The translations under genes and the position numbers were made by a program. The notes beneath the pieces were generated by a model. That model saw only the letters and a program-made list of their open reading frames with translations, was not told the DNA's origin and ran no database searches. 64,000 bases of DNA from Epichloe hybrida (Eukaryota; Ascomycota; Sordariomycetes; Hypocreales; Clavicipitaceae): positions 62,001-126,000 of the forward strand of contig JAFEKR010000065.1 of assembly GCA_019022495.1 (NCBI GenBank). Direction: 5' to 3'. Positions 38,040 to 51,413 of this stretch are shown piece after piece (the first letter of the stretch is position 1; each line of letters opens with the position of its first letter).

Positions 38040-41000
38040 TTGAGGAAGAGCAGCTGGAATGGCTGCGGTATAAACGCGAGATTGCTTTTAATTTCCCCCC
38101 GTAGACTAAAGGGAAACGCCACGGAGATGGTGGGTCACACTAGATGCAACCAGAGACGACTTCTTCAAAGTATGTACACAATTTTCAACGAGCTCAGTTT
38201 GATTAGGAAAAAAACAAAACGAACAGGGGGGGGGAAGTGTTGATTAGTTATTTACTGTGTTCATCATGACCAACATCGCCCCAGCGAATCTTGATCAATA
38301 AAAAGCTCACTAGACATGCATCAAAGCGATCGAGTTCATAATGCAAGCCCAATATTGAACAAGTTGTACTCCACGAGACAAGCATCGTCCGAGCAAAGAA
38401 GAGAGTCTAGAACATGACGATGGCCGTGCGCAAACCATGCGCACTACTCCGTACATGACCACCAGCACGAGCAGCCGAAATCGAACGAGGCACAACGTCA
38501 GCCTCACGGGCGCCGAGATCCCATGACGGCGGGAATGAGAAGAAGGAATCTGATTCAGGGGTCCAGTCAGACAAGTCCCCGGCAGTTCGCGGGAGCGGAA
38601 ACGTCCCAGACCGCGCACCTTTGTTGGAGACGTCCTGCATCGCATGCCCTCGATAAAGGGGCATCATCCCCCAGCTCCCTCTGAGTCAGGCCATCGAATA
38701 CACATGTCCTTTTCCCACATCAACTCCCGAGACAGATCTGTTGATCGCCATGCCAATTGGAATCGGACACACGACTCCGGCGAACCTCAAGGCGACCGTG
38801 ACGGTGACGTCCTGGGATGACGACGGCGCAGCGGATCAGCACGGCACAGAAGGTTCTGGTGCGTGAGGAAGCATCTCAACAGGGAGCATGGAGGAAGAAC
38901 TACACGGCTCCAAATATTTGCATTGGCAACGAATGCGGGACTCGAAAGGGATGTTCTCGTGCTCGCTGGGTCGTAATGCCAACTTCCATCGGCGTCGCTG
39001 GTGGCGAGCAAGCAACATTGCCCGTTCAGGCCAGATTGCACACCAAGCTTCACCAGAGCTGACGAGCCTCGTCTGGGGGGGTTCTCGCACTTGATTTCTC
39101 TCCCCGACTCCCCAACGACTGTGCCCAAGATACCGCCCGAGTCCATCCCCGGATAAAGGATACCAGTACTCCCTCGTGCAGCAGTGCAACCAACGCCTTT
39201 GCTTCCCTCGGCTGCATCATTCGGGCAGATACCGCTGGCAGAAGATGACTTGCATCTTTGGCAACTACTCCATATCGACCTCGGTAGCTTAAATACGGCT
39301 GGCTATGCTATGTTTAGGCAAAATAGTACTTGAAGTCTATGCTACGGAGGACCGCCAACGTGTTTCCTAGGCTTTTGTTATCGCCGAGGATTCCTTAAGT
39401 ACGGACGTATAAATACTCAGATAAGATCCGACTTGGATTTTTTTTACATCTACCTGGTATGAACGAATTTGCAAGACCACAGTAGTACATGATCCCATGC
39501 GGAATTTGTGGACGGAGCTCCCAGGGGAGATGCACGAAGCGAGACGAAGCATCGCACCAAATTCTGCAACAAAAAGCTTTTTTAAAGCGAGTCGCACAAT
39601 CGGCCAGGACCGTGATGCTGATTTTTCTATAGCGGTTCAAGCAAGACTTGGGCCGTACTGGTGATGGTACAGAGTAATCCGTAGGACCTTGAAAGGCGCT
39701 GACGTGAGCAAGGATATATTGGGGGAGTAGGGCCTTATAATAAGACTTCCCCAGAATGCTAACAGACTTGCATCTCCGCGTGAATTTCGTCTTTTTGTGC
39801 AGATCTCATCACGATGAGGCCTCAGTCCAGAGCACAGTGAAGGTTTGCCCGTCTCCCAACAAGCAAGCCAGTGAGGGAAAAATCGCCAGACCTGTCAAAG
39901 CTGCATATGGACCTCGGGGGCGAAATTCATCGTGGCGTCCTCAATCCGGCCTTGCGCGCCAAGGCGAATAGTACAACGAACGTTTGCATAGTGCAGAATG
40001 TGAGAATATTTTCAGGAGGCCGACCGTTTTGCTTGTCGAAAGCAAAGCAAAGCAAGCCCCAGAATGGGGATGGGGGTCTCGAGCGGTTCCGGAGAAAGTG
40101 TTGTATGCGGATCTCGGGCTGTTGGGGAAGACCTGCTTGGCAGTGAACTTCTTGGCGTATCAGGAGAAAAAAAAGAAGATGTTATTACGGGGGTTTTCCG
40201 ATACCGAAGAGTGACGGGGTGGATCGCCTTCTTTCGCATTATATCACGGCATTAGTTGCGTGGCGCGCGCATCTGATATGGATTTATTATGGAGAGAAGT
40301 GGTTCGCACGAACAAGGTAAAAAAGAAGCCGGGGAGCCTGTCGAAAGACGGCATTGGGTTAGTGTGAAAGGTATATGGCGGCGCGAGCCTTCCGTCATAT
40401 GTTATAGCCTTGATCAGCTCAGCTCAGCTCTATTCCGCGTGCTTCATTGGTCTCTTGGCCTTGAAGCACGGAGTTCCCGGCTCCATACATATATGTACAT
40501 ACGGGGCGGCATTCTCAAGGTGATGGCGTAATCCGTACTTGCACTCTAGTCTCTGGTAGGGTGAGTAATCCGTAAAGACGGAAATGAGAAGGGGGCCGTG
40601 ATATTACTACAAGGTCCAGACAGAAGACGGGGAGGGGGCGTGTGAATGTTCTGTTCATGATCGGAGGGACCGCCAGATGGATAACTGCATAAGAATTTGA
40701 CATGACTGTAACGGTACATGTACGGGAATGATATTCCAACGGTAGTCATTACTGTGATATGTGATATCAATGTGTTCAACGAGGCTGGCAAAGTGGCTAG
40801 ACGCCTTTTGGGGGGGGGGGGGGGGGTTCGAGCTTTGGAAAGCTCCGGACCAGACATGGACCGCGGGTCCAGAACAAGCCATCGATCGACTCCTTTATGA
40901 ATGATACAACACTTGCAGCACAGCCAAGTAGAACCATACCACTCAGTACTATACTTGTACGGGAGCAGCACGGGTAGGAGCCCAAAAAAAAAAGCAACGA

Positions 41001-44000
41001 CCTTGCATGTATTGCCGTTGAACCTCGTCGGTGATAGCGCATGCGCAAGCGCAAGCGCAGCCAGCCAGCCAAGCCCACAGTCCGATGGAACTGGGACCAA
41101 ACTTTGGCGATGCCACGGAGATGCAGTGGGTTGTAGACTTGTAGACTTGTAGTCCATACTCCGTACACGACATGTACATGTATTCATTTGGGTGCCGTCA
41201 ATACCTGTATCCTGTACCCCAAGCATGCATGGCAAGGCAAGATGGTGCCGAGCCAAGGGAATTGATGGACGAAACAAAATGGAAAAAAACACCTCCATCG
41301 TGTTTGCACTTTCCCATTGCGAGCAGGGAGTTGCGATAACATAACAGCTTCTTGAACCTTCTTGAAACGCCTGGGCGGGGTGGATCAAGTCCGAAGGCCA
41401 TGCACATTGCACATCTGGAACTTTTTTTTTTTTTGTTTTTGTTGTACACTTGTCTGGCGGCTGCCCACGGCTGCCAACCCACACAGTGAGTGGGTCTGAA
41501 GCGAATGCAAGCCCCGCCTTCATTTCCTCCTCGGCCACTTCGGACTTTGGCGAGGTGACAAGCGGGAGCCAGTTTGAGTGCATTTGATAGTGGAGAGGAT
41601 TTCGAGGAATGTTTTTATTTTATTTTATGATTTTGGGTTCGCCTGCCAGGATGCTGGCGGCCAATCGGCAATTGAGCGAAAGCGCTCAGCCACAGGGCCA
41701 GTATGTGGAGTACCGAAGCAATCCATTTGATGTCAAGTAATCCGTACGGACGTATGTACAATATGGCGGCGACCTCGGGAGGTGATGGTGTAATAAGATG
41801 GCACACACTCACTTTGGAATTTTTGATGAATGCAATCCGTACTCCGTACTTCTGTGCTTCGTAATTGCACCGAGCACGCTCTCTGTCAAATGCGGCTTTT
41901 TTTTCTTCTTTTTTTTTTTCTGCTACTGGTAAAGTTGACTCAGTCCGGAAAGTCAAGTCGGCAGGCGGCGGCGGCGGCGGCGGCGAACGAGGCTTGTGAT
42001 GTGATAATCGCACCGAGACCATCAGGATTCAGATGCAACCTGGGGGCGTACAGGGTGCAAGCTAATAAGCCTCCAACAAGCCGATGATAGGCAGCTTGTC
42101 GTCTGTGGCTTCATGAACCTCCGCCCATTCCGTCTTGGTGTTGCACTTGTTGATGCTGTGGCGGGCCCAGCTTGGAAATTGGGCTGCTCCGTACATGTAA
42201 GTTCGGTCTGGATGGAATGTTTCGAAGCCCCTAAAATCCGTACATTGCACAGGTGTACGCTATACGGGTCGTATCACTCCGTGCCATGTTGTGTGCTTGA
42301 TATTCCTTTTTGGAACCAGTTGAACCTCGGAGACCTCGGTGGTCACTGGTCCGTAATGCCTCGCCAGCTCCCATCTTCATGGCAGGAAGTCAAGGTTCAC
42401 GTCCATCCCCTTGTGGAGCAAGCGAAAAAGGGGAAAGAAAAAGGGTTTACCCCGGGCAGAATAAACTCCAGAATGTCATCGCCAACTCCTCATTCCCCCC
42501 CCCCCTTCTCCAGAAACAGACAGGACGAAAGAAGAAGAAGAGATGGCAAACGTTTGGGAGCGGCCAAACCTTCTTTCCCCAAGGTACCCCGGTTACCCAC
42601 CAATCAAAGCCCACGTCGTCCCACTGCATTCGGTGCCATGGCCGGCGTTCAGCGATAAACTTTGAGCCCCTGCAGGGGAGCTCCCAGTCCCAAAGAGCCA
42701 TGGCTTGTTCCTACCAGTCACAGTCAATCGACAAGTCTCAAACTTAAATTAGCTAGTAGAGCAGCTTGCTGATAAAGCGTGGGCTGGCTGGCAAGGCAGT
42801 CGATCATGTGTGATTTTCTGGAGTTTGCCGGGCCAATCTCCCCGAGAACGGAAGAAACCCCTTTTGCTCCGTACACATCATGAATATCCCAATCCGCCAT
42901 GGCCGAGCCCTGGTAATAAAATGACAAGTCAGAATTGAACTGTACTAGCTAAGCCCCTCGTGATTGAATCGTGGCGTACTGGAACTACCATTCTCAAGGG
43001 GACTTGGACAGATGCAATTAGGGAAAACTCGGAATGGAGATGCGGCGAGAAGGGCTAGAACGTCTCGGGCCGAAAACCAACCGCCGATGTCTTACATGTA
43101 CATATGGGCGATTGGACGTGAAGATTTGTTGTTGATGTGAACGGGTTCCAGATTCACCCGAGCCGGACGGAAAGCGCCTTGTTGCGGCATGAACGGTACC
43201 GTTATCTTCCTGTCTACAGCATAGGTATCACAAAAGGTTCAGGCCTGGCGTTTTGGCCGTGATTATTGATTGCATGCAAGGTCTGGCTTGGAGATTCTCG
43301 CTTTATTATTGTTTCCCCCCAGAACCTAGAACAAATCTATTGGTCGCGGACTGGACCCCGACGGACCCACACCCGATCGAGCCCTTCTCGCGGTGCGCGA
43401 TTGTATTCCGGAATGGCACTGTCCTCCGCGTATCTTTCAATGGGAAAATCCCAAAATCGCGTCGGGAGAATGAGCAATCGCGATGGTTTCGCGCAATCGT
43501 GATGCTGGAACTGAGTAAGGGCTCTTACAAATGCACCGCTGCCGTGCCGCTTGTGATGAATGGCTAAAAAGCTCATGCACGCCATGTCCGGATTAGTCGA
43601 TTGAGGGGAGGAGTGTTCCAATATTGTCTGTATTTCGACCAGTCGACAACCATAGGGAAATGAACCAAGAAAAAAGAAAAAAAAAGGGCGCGCGCGTTTC
43701 TGTACTCCAAACTGTATATACTTGAGACATTATGATGATGTGACCAACGGAACTACATGTCCAATGCTCAAGAAACCGGAAGCCTCCCTTCCATGATTCC
43801 ACGAGATGATCGCTTGTGGGCGATGAAATCGGATCTTGGCGACGGAGTTAAGATGCTCTGTCCGTGTCCGCAGGAGTTTCAGGCTTTCATCAAAGTCTTC
43901 CCTCGGATCCCTTATCAGCCATCGAGAATCTTGCACCAAATCTCGAAACGGCTTCTTGCATCGTGATGGATCCACGCCGCCTAGCGCAACGGAAACGGGG

Positions 44001-47000
44001 GACACGTGCGTGAGTCCCGTTGTTTGTTCATCGGTCAAAGAGAAACGGTTCGTTTTCTTCCATAAAAGTAAGGCAAGAAATAGGCCCTGAAAAGTTGGAG
44101 AACCCCCCCCCCCCCCTTCCCGAAGTGTATCTCATCGTACACGATCGGTCACGGCCGTTATTCCTATATGTATGTAACCAGATGCGCGACCCCTGTAAGA
44201 ACTGCTAGTCCTACTAGCCATGATGAGAGTTAACTCGTTAGTCTCTGTCAAATTAGTTCGAGTCACAGCTTTGTAGATGTGTTTCAGAAAATGATGCTCT
44301 CTTTGCGTGATGTGATATGATGCAGCTTGACTGAGTAGCAACTCGATACGGAGCACTCCGTATCTCTCGAGAAGATCGATCAAGTTACCCCACCATCATC
44401 ATCAAACTCCCTACGGTCTGTGGAGTTGGTGGAAAATGCCGAAAACGTGGTGTTTCCAGGGATTGTGAAATTGAGAATTCTCAAGTGATAAACGAAAAAA
44501 ATGTGAGTAAAAGTTATGTGAAACGGCTAGACAAGCATCATGCCTCCAACTTTCCACCAGACTGCTTTGCTTTGACTGCAGAGATAGCGAGCTGTAAACC
44601 TACCCTCTGGGTTGGATACGAGTTACCAGGTCGAACATCTGATACCTTGACGATGCCAAAGACACGACGCCAAGGCGGGCGTGCGTGCGTGTGTGCGTGT
44701 GCAGAGAGTCGTCGTGTAATTAAGCCGTTGTCTTGGTGCAATGTTGACGGCGTTGTTTCTTGGAGTTTGCCAGTGCCGGATCGACCCCCCCGCGGCTTTG
44801 GTGAATGATGACTCCGTTTCTGCGCCGGAAGGGTTCGATTGGAATGCGGCGCGACAAACGGTTCTATCAAGTGGCGCAAGGGCAAGCAAGGTCAATGCCG
44901 GGTGACCGATCCACTGGGTTTTCCGGTTGAACCGTCATCGTAAGCTCGTCTGGGTGTTGCCAAGGATCGAAGATTGGCAGGGCCATCAAGAGTACCCGAC
45001 GGCGCTAAGCCACTTCAAGCTACTCGACATCCGACCTCCCCCAGCCCACAAGTAAAAACCTCTGTGCATAAACACAACACACGCACGCATCCAGAGAGGC
45101 GGAAGGAGAGATGATTGAGATGATGCATATACCGGGGGAGGGCAGGCATCCCAAAGTCAGGGACTTCTCGTGCATGAGCCCAACTTTTCTCCGCTGCAAT
45201 AAAAGTGACTGGTGCTACGCCGCACGCCAGGAACATGCACGCACGTTGTACATTCTTCTGCCTGTTCTAGCGCATTACCATTTCTTACTTGCATGCAACC
45301 CGTGCCGGTGCAGACAGGCAGCAGCGCAAGTTGTACAGTGGGGTGTAGTTGGCCTCCAAGGATGCCTGCCTGATGATGAATGTGAATGATGCTTGAAGGC
45401 CGCGTAATGAATATTAACGCCCTGTGACTCATCCTGGTCCACCCGCTTCTTTGTATGTACCAGACACTCACTGGCCGGGCACACAACGGCGCACAACACG
45501 AGATGATGATACTCGAGAGATGGTACACAATGCAGCACGCCTTACGGAGTACAGGTACCGAAAACGGTTGGCCTGCCGATGTGTTCCAGTCACTTGCAAG
45601 CAAAGCGAGTTGCATAATGATGCCCTCAGACTACTGACCTCCTGGTGTCTCTGAATATAATGCGAGAATCAGCCGTAGGTAGACATGTTTCAGTTCGTCA
45701 TAAGCCTCAACGCAATCCTTGTCGTTCACCGACTTCATCGGCGCCGCAACGACACATCGGTTTCCTTCAACGTGGCAACAGATTAACAGATTAGTAGTAG
45801 TTCCCATCTGAACTGACAGGATTCATTGTTTCTCGCTTTTTTTTTTTTTACAAGAACGTCCAAGCTGCAGTGGGTCACAGCGGGCTCTTACCAGGCAGCA
45901 TGTCAGCAATTGCTTCGGTGCCAATGCAACCCAATCAACGCACCAGCACCAGACCTCACCTCTCACTCTCACGCCTCTCTTTGGCTCGACCCCACTGTTG
46001 CCAAAGTGTACATACGGAGTAAGAAGCCCGCGGTGGCTTGGCTGACGTCTGTATGTAGCTCACGAACAGGCCGAGAAGAAATGGCTTGCTTGCTCTGCGA
46101 GAGCTCCGTTTTGGCATCGCGAATTAGTGCATACATAGAAGCTGGTTTCATGTTTCATAATTTCCGAAAATTACTTTGCGCTATAATCCGAACATGATAA
46201 CCGATATCCCGAACGGAAGCCTACTTTTGCGTTCTCACAATGCCCATATGGGCCGGCGGCAGAGCCCTTCAGTTTTTCAAGCCCAGCTCGCGAGGCGTTG
46301 GAGGCACATCCGGCCTCCTGAATCGAGGACTGACTGACTGAGTGCCTTGGCCAGTGCACGAGGGGTTTTGCATGGCCATGCAATTGATTAGACGGAGTGC
46401 CCGGGATGGCAGTGCGCCAGATGCTCGGAAATCTCCCTGTTTGTTTGGAGGCGTGGTGGGTATGAGAATGACGCTGCTTTCCATGAAATGCCAGTGGGGA
46501 CACGCTTCAAATAATGACAGAGCTCTGGTCCGTAGTATGCTGGGCACTGATTTTCAACATCGTACATACGGAGTAGTTGCTGGTCTGTCGGTATTTTCCA
46601 AGTGTGCTTCTCAACGCACAAGGAGACACCGAACGGCGGGGTGATCCATCTTGTGACTAACTTGCAGCCCAGTCGGTGGTCGTCAAGTGGCTGTGTGGTT
46701 GGGTGGATAATAAACCACCCGTTAATACGGATCCGTAGTATGGTCTCATGTCAGTGCGAGATTGAGCTTGGCACAAAATATTATGGGAACTTGCCAAGTT
46801 CCGCTTCACTTGATTGCTTGTCAGGCTGAACCAAGTCGAAGGATTTGGCTCCTGACACTGGGTGAACTGGGTGAATAAACTTCTCCTCCGTACGGATCCG
46901 TAGTCCGTAGCCCGTACACATACTCCGTATGGCAGGTATTGGGATCGTACGACAGTTGAACGAGGCCTCCACTTTCTCAAGAGGGAAGAACGTCTGAAGC

Positions 47001-47871
47001 CTAATGGCGACGCGGCCCAAGATCCGGGCCTGGTCCTTGGTTTTGGCGACGTGAAAAGCAAGCTTAGGTAAGATTGGTGTCCAAGCACGGGAAGCACGGG
47101 AGTCCAGATGTCTGCAGTGGGCTTCTTCTTGCTTCTTCCGCCTGCCTTTGTGCGGTCTGGCTGGCAGGCCGGCTCGCATACGTGCATAAAATGCAGTACA
47201 TAATCCGCACCGCCCAGACCTTCTTGTCGACACGCCCCTTCACACGCCCAACTCCTGTGTCCACCCACCCCCCGTCTGACTGCTATTTCTTAGAAACCTT
47301 GCGGCACGCGGCCAAAGCCGATCCTGGCACTCCGTATCCTGGCATCGACGATCAAGCTGTTACACGCCTTGAGCAAGGCCGTGGATCCTCTCTTATAGCC
47401 ATCGCAATACCCTTTTTTAACTCTACCCATCCCTTCCGGACATTACTTTATCAAGCCCCCCTTCCCCTTCCTCCCCTTCACTCATCTGCCTGCTCTTCCC
47501 TATCACGCCCCCCCTTTTTTTCTTAGGAATCATTCTTTCCATACCGAGCTTCGAGCACCTGATGCTCCTACACTCCGAACAAGAATCGCAGCAGCCGTCG
47601 TTGACTTTGTGTCCAAGACCACAACACCCTTGACCTCGAAACCAGTGCACGACTCGAGGACCCTACCAAAACTGTTCACTTTGGCCTCAAATTATACTAT
47701 TGGAAAGATCCCAACACATCAGCTTCGTTCCCGCGCCGATCCTCTCCCTTCGAATCTTTTACCGAAAGCCGATCTCTACATTATTTCGACACGTCGCACT
47801 ATACTAGAGGCTTCATCCAAATCGGGTGTAGACACATGCGCCAACTGCTGTCAGCTATAGATATATCAGCC
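38040..47871. other. About 9.8 kb without a convincing gene
   Basis: Both strands were read in all frames. Open stretches exist but run through homopolymers (G17 at 40810-40826, C14 at 44103-44116, long T runs) and through repeated CCGTA motifs, and none shows a known domain or a consistent exon structure. Neighbouring genes are far closer together. The last ~450 bases are pyrimidine-rich (47400-47530), as in promoters and leaders of well expressed fungal genes, and lead into the small CxxC gene. The gap may hold a long promoter, non-coding transcripts or relics too old to recognise. Confidence 0.55.
38445..46929. repeat. Dispersed 9-mer TACTCCGTA / TACGGAGTA cluster
   Basis: Exact copies, either strand: 38445-38453, 41157-41165, 41840-41848, 45543-45551, 46013-46021, 46567-46575, 46921-46929 (plus 29609-29617 outside). 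The related TAATCCGTA occurs at 39675, 40529, 40566 and 41738. Palindromic arrangements occur at 44346-44362, 46726-46737 and around 46886-46929. Seven exact copies in 8.5 kb is far above the chance expectation of well under one. None was noticed inside coding exons. Confidence 0.75.
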
Positions 47872-48156
47872 ATGTCTTCCACCACCGCCCTCCCGTCTCA
47901 CCCTTATAGATCATCATCCTCTGCCTCCTCCTCCTCTGGACACTCCACCGACACATCCTCCATTTCTGGCTATCGACGCAGCATGGATTCTTCTGCCCCT
48001 CGACTTGTTGCCTCTGTCGAGATACTGCGCTGCATGCGTTGTGCTCGGTCAGTTGAAGCCACATCGACAGACGATGTAAGCTCCACTGGCATGGTTCGCA
48101 TCGCCCACAACCTGTATTATTGCGAGCGTTGCGCAAAGATGGTTGGGTACAAATGA
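47872..48156 (+). CDS. Small two-CxxC protein, conserved-looking hypothetical
   Basis: 94 residues from ATG 47872; an in-frame ATG at 47836 would add 12 residues. The first half is Ser/Thr/Pro-rich and disordered. The second half has CMRC (54-57) and CERC (84-87) separated by 26 residues, an arrangement that fits a small zinc ribbon, and ends YYCERCAKMVGYK. I recall similar short proteins in related fungi, but no function is known to me. The gene has a long pyrimidine-rich upstream region and stands alone after the 9.8-kb gap. Confidence 0.68.
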   Translation: MSSTTALPSHPYRSSSSASSSSGHSTDTSSISGYRRSMDSSAPRLVASVEILRCMRCARSVEATSTDDVSSTGMVRIAHNLYYCERCAKMVGYK

Positions 48157-48426
48157 GCCATCAACGAACCTCAATACAGAACGAACACATGACTGCTAGC
48201 GAGGGCGCAACTTGTTCAGTGACGAACTCATGATCTTACACACCCCAATCAGCGCATACCTTTGCGTGTACACGGACAGGCAGCGCAAACTTTTGTTACA
48301 TAATACCAAATTTTCCATTTTTTTCCCCAGCGATAGGATACCCCACCCCCTTCTCCCTGAGAAAACATGTGTAGCTGCGAGTCGGCTCCAGGACGCTTTC
48401 CACGCGACTGCCCGGGGGATCGCCGG

Positions 48427-48702
48427 TCACCACACGCAATGAACCGAGGGACGATCTATCGGTCTGACATGGCGCGGCGGATACTTGGTGTTCTCGCCCA
48501 TATCGACAAGATTGAGTGCGAAACATGACTCCAGCTGGTTCTGTCGAACATACACCTCCATCTTCACGATACTGCCATTTCGGTCATGGTGTACGGATTT
48601 CCCAGACGAGGTGCCATTGACGAGCAAGAGGTTTCCGTTGCCGGATTCGGTCGCACTCTGGTAGTGACGTGGAACGGCAACATCAAATTCGGTGACATTC
48701 TC
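48427..48702 (-). CDS. Possible terminal exon of an unrecognised minus-strand gene
   Basis: An open stretch of 91 codons plus stop, preceded on the minus strand by an acceptor-like TTGTTGTAG at 48703-48711. The translation (starts ENVTEFDVAVPRHY, ends RPSVHCVW) looks protein-like and has many C/G third positions. I do not recognise the family and could not find a convincing upstream exon; overlapping plus-strand frames are also open. It may be a gene relic. Confidence 0.28.
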   Translation of the reverse strand, partial: ENVTEFDVAVPRHYQSATESGNGNLLLVNGTSSGKSVHHDRNGSIVKMEVYVRQNQLESCFALNLVDMGENTKYPPRHVRPIDRPSVHCVW

Positions 48703-50840
48703 CTACAACAATGCTGCAAGCGGTGTGGCGCCATTGTTCTCTCAAAATATCGACTCGGAAAAATTGGTGGTCAAATGAATCGGATAGACTTGCTATGGCA
48801 GATGGAAGAAGAATTTTTTGTGGAGGGCATCATTAAGAGAGGCTATGACGGTACATTTCAAACAACCGCATTCAAGCCATGGGCTCGATTATATCATTGG
48901 CCAAGGCATGGCCCCTGAACGAGTGCAGGCGCTTGTAAATTCAAGATGTATTGCCGCAAGGTATTTATTTATGCATGGACTGTCGCGCAGCAGGCTTGCT
49001 CGGAAAGCAAAGGATAGAATGAAGTGGAACAAGACATGTCAGGTTTTTTGACCTCGATGAAAACATATTGCGGTCCTCTGCTTTGCGAACGTGAACGCAA
49101 TAACGTGTGCTCAGGAACGCTTTAGGCTATGTTTCGGATCCCAAAGAGGCTTTTATAAACATGACGCACGACGGACGATTGCAAGGCTGTGCCGGACCCT
49201 TTTTTGTCTTGTACTTGGTATGCAGAGTGGTGTTGATTTGCTCTACACACGAAGCACACGTGTATCAGCGGCAAACATTCCCTTCGTATCTGCACCTACT
49301 TTTTGCACCTACATGTGTGTACAGGGCTACAACACAGGGAACAGTGGGCCCTTTCATGCCCTGAAACGAAACCCATCCACCCCGTCCCACTGGCACTGGG
49401 TGCTGGCAACGCACGTTTTTTTGACTGTACTTTTCCACCAATGACGAGCTGGGGCCCTGCCAAGATGCACATGGCACATGTACGGAGACGAGACGAGTTG
49501 GTTCCCGCTCAAAAAAAGGGGCGTCCCGGAATTTCCTGTCCGCCTCGCAGCTGGGGGCTTGGTCTGACGTCCATTCAATAAACAAGACCAGACTGGATGG
49601 GCCGATCGTAGGGGGGGAACTTGTGGCCACGCCCACCCGTTGTCTCGCAGGGGCGCTGAATCATGTGATTTTACGGATTGGGGTTGGCTTGGACGCAGCA
49701 GCAACAGCAGCTGGGCGGTGAATTTGTGTTGTCGTGAAGTGCGGTGAAAGTCAGATCTGATTTCGAAAACTGGCGGGGACGGGCATGTCAGCCCGACGAG
49801 GAGATGCCTGGGTTCGGTCTTTTTTTCTTTTCTTTCTGGGAGATTCACGACGTGGCTGCGGCAGGATGAAACGCGCCTTTGCTACAAAGTTGACGGGATG
49901 ACTCGGAAGGCGCTGTGGAATTAACTACATTTTTGCCTGCGACAACTGGCCGGGGTGCTTCGCTTCGTCGCTTCTTTTGGTTTTCAAAATTGGAAATGAA
50001 ATAGAGAAATGGCCGGGCCGTGGCTGTTGAGGAACAGCAAGCAGGGGGTTTTTTTTGTCGGGCCATGGCGGTAACTGCGGATCGGGAGTCATGATACACT
50101 TTTGGGTATTATTGTCGCGAGCTATTCCTGTCTCCGGAGCTACGTAGCATGTGTATTGGGAGAGGGTAATTACATATCACACCCCCTTCGAGCTGGGCGC
50201 AAGTTGCGCACACCCGCCGGGGGCCCCTTGCGACTTGGGCCGTCCGGATCAATCCGTGGACGAGTCCGTAGAGAAAATATTACGTGAATGCAGATTGTGG
50301 ATTCTCTGGTTGTTGAAATGAATTGGACCGTGGTTTCCCTCCCGTGAGGGAACAAGAGGAAAGAACCCCCCCCGGTCTGACCGGCCCTCGGTTAGACGGA
50401 GCTTTTTTTTTTTTCTTTTGTCTTTTTTTTCCCCTTTCCCCTCTGTGGTAGGGCTGGCTTGCATAATTAATGAAGACGCTCGTGCGACTAACACTCGAGC
50501 CTTTTTGGTCGTCGGTTTGGCCTCGCGCCTCGCGTCGACTTTCGAGGAGCGGAAAGAGTCATGATTGCGTGCAGATGCAAAGCGACGACGCACCACACCA
50601 CCGATGTCATTGTGCATTCTGTCCTTGCGACTTGCGACTTGTGACTTGCATGCTTTTCTGCCCTGCAATTAGGCACGACCCGAAGCCTTTCGGGCCCGAC
50701 GACTCGGAATGCCATGTGCGTCTCGCTAATACGACGCTGTACCTGGCTGAAGGGCTGAAAGGGCCGAAGGACTATTGCCTGCCAAGACGCTATGCTATTA
50801 TGTGTATGCCACGACATGCCATAATATCATGCTATAATAC

Positions 50841-50910
50841 TGTGCCATGCCATGCCATGCCATGCCATGCTGTGCCATGCTGTGCCATGCTGTGCCATGC
50901 TGTGCTGTGC
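50841..50910 (+). repeat. CCATG / TGTGCCATGC simple repeat array
   Basis: Five CCATG-type pentamers are followed by TGTGCCATGC decamers over 70 bp. It is not in a supported gene. Confidence 0.9.
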
Positions 50911-51280
50911 GATGGGTTGGTTGCACGCTGTACAATGAATGTGTGTCTCTTCGTTGAAGCAACAGCAAATTTTGCTCTCGGAAATAACCACTCCTTGGCC
51001 TGCAGTAGTCTTGCTCTATTTCAGGTGGCACGTAAAACATAGTAGCAGGCCAAGACTGCAAGACGTCAAGCATCATCATCACCATCTTTCGTAAACTCCT
51101 CTTCCCCGCATGTCGGCCGTCAACTTGCAGCTGCAGCTAGGAATTTTCCTTGGGAAAATAATCTTCCTCACATGATTAAACCAACCCCTCCTCCCCTCAC
51201 TTCGCCGTGACCTCACTGTGCAGGTGGCAGCCCCCTTCGCCAAGAGAAAAAAAAAAAAAGATCTCTAGCCCCCATGCGAG

Positions 51281-51413
51281 GAAACTGCTGTTGTCGTTGT
51301 TACCGAGTTCCTGGGTCTGTCCAGCTCCACATCCACAGCCAGCCTCTGGGTCCATCATTCCATGAATGGGGAAAACTGCCGTTGTTGTCGTTACCGAGTT
51401 CTTGGGTCTGTCC
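51281..51413 (+). repeat. 42-bp imperfect direct repeat
   Basis: 51281-51322 and 51372-51413 share the order CTGYYGTTGTYGTY...TACCGAGTTCYTGGGTCTGTCC with few differences. No coding role was found. Confidence 0.8.

Noticed and set aside
40546..41583. Long minus-strand open frame (345 codons)
   Set aside because: It runs through a G17/C17 homopolymer and a T-run, has no recognisable domain, and competing frames on both strands are equally open.
46657..47268. Minus-strand open frame of 203 codons
   Set aside because: It overlaps the repeated CCGTA motifs, is rich in Arg/Ser/Cys without pattern, and has no known domain.
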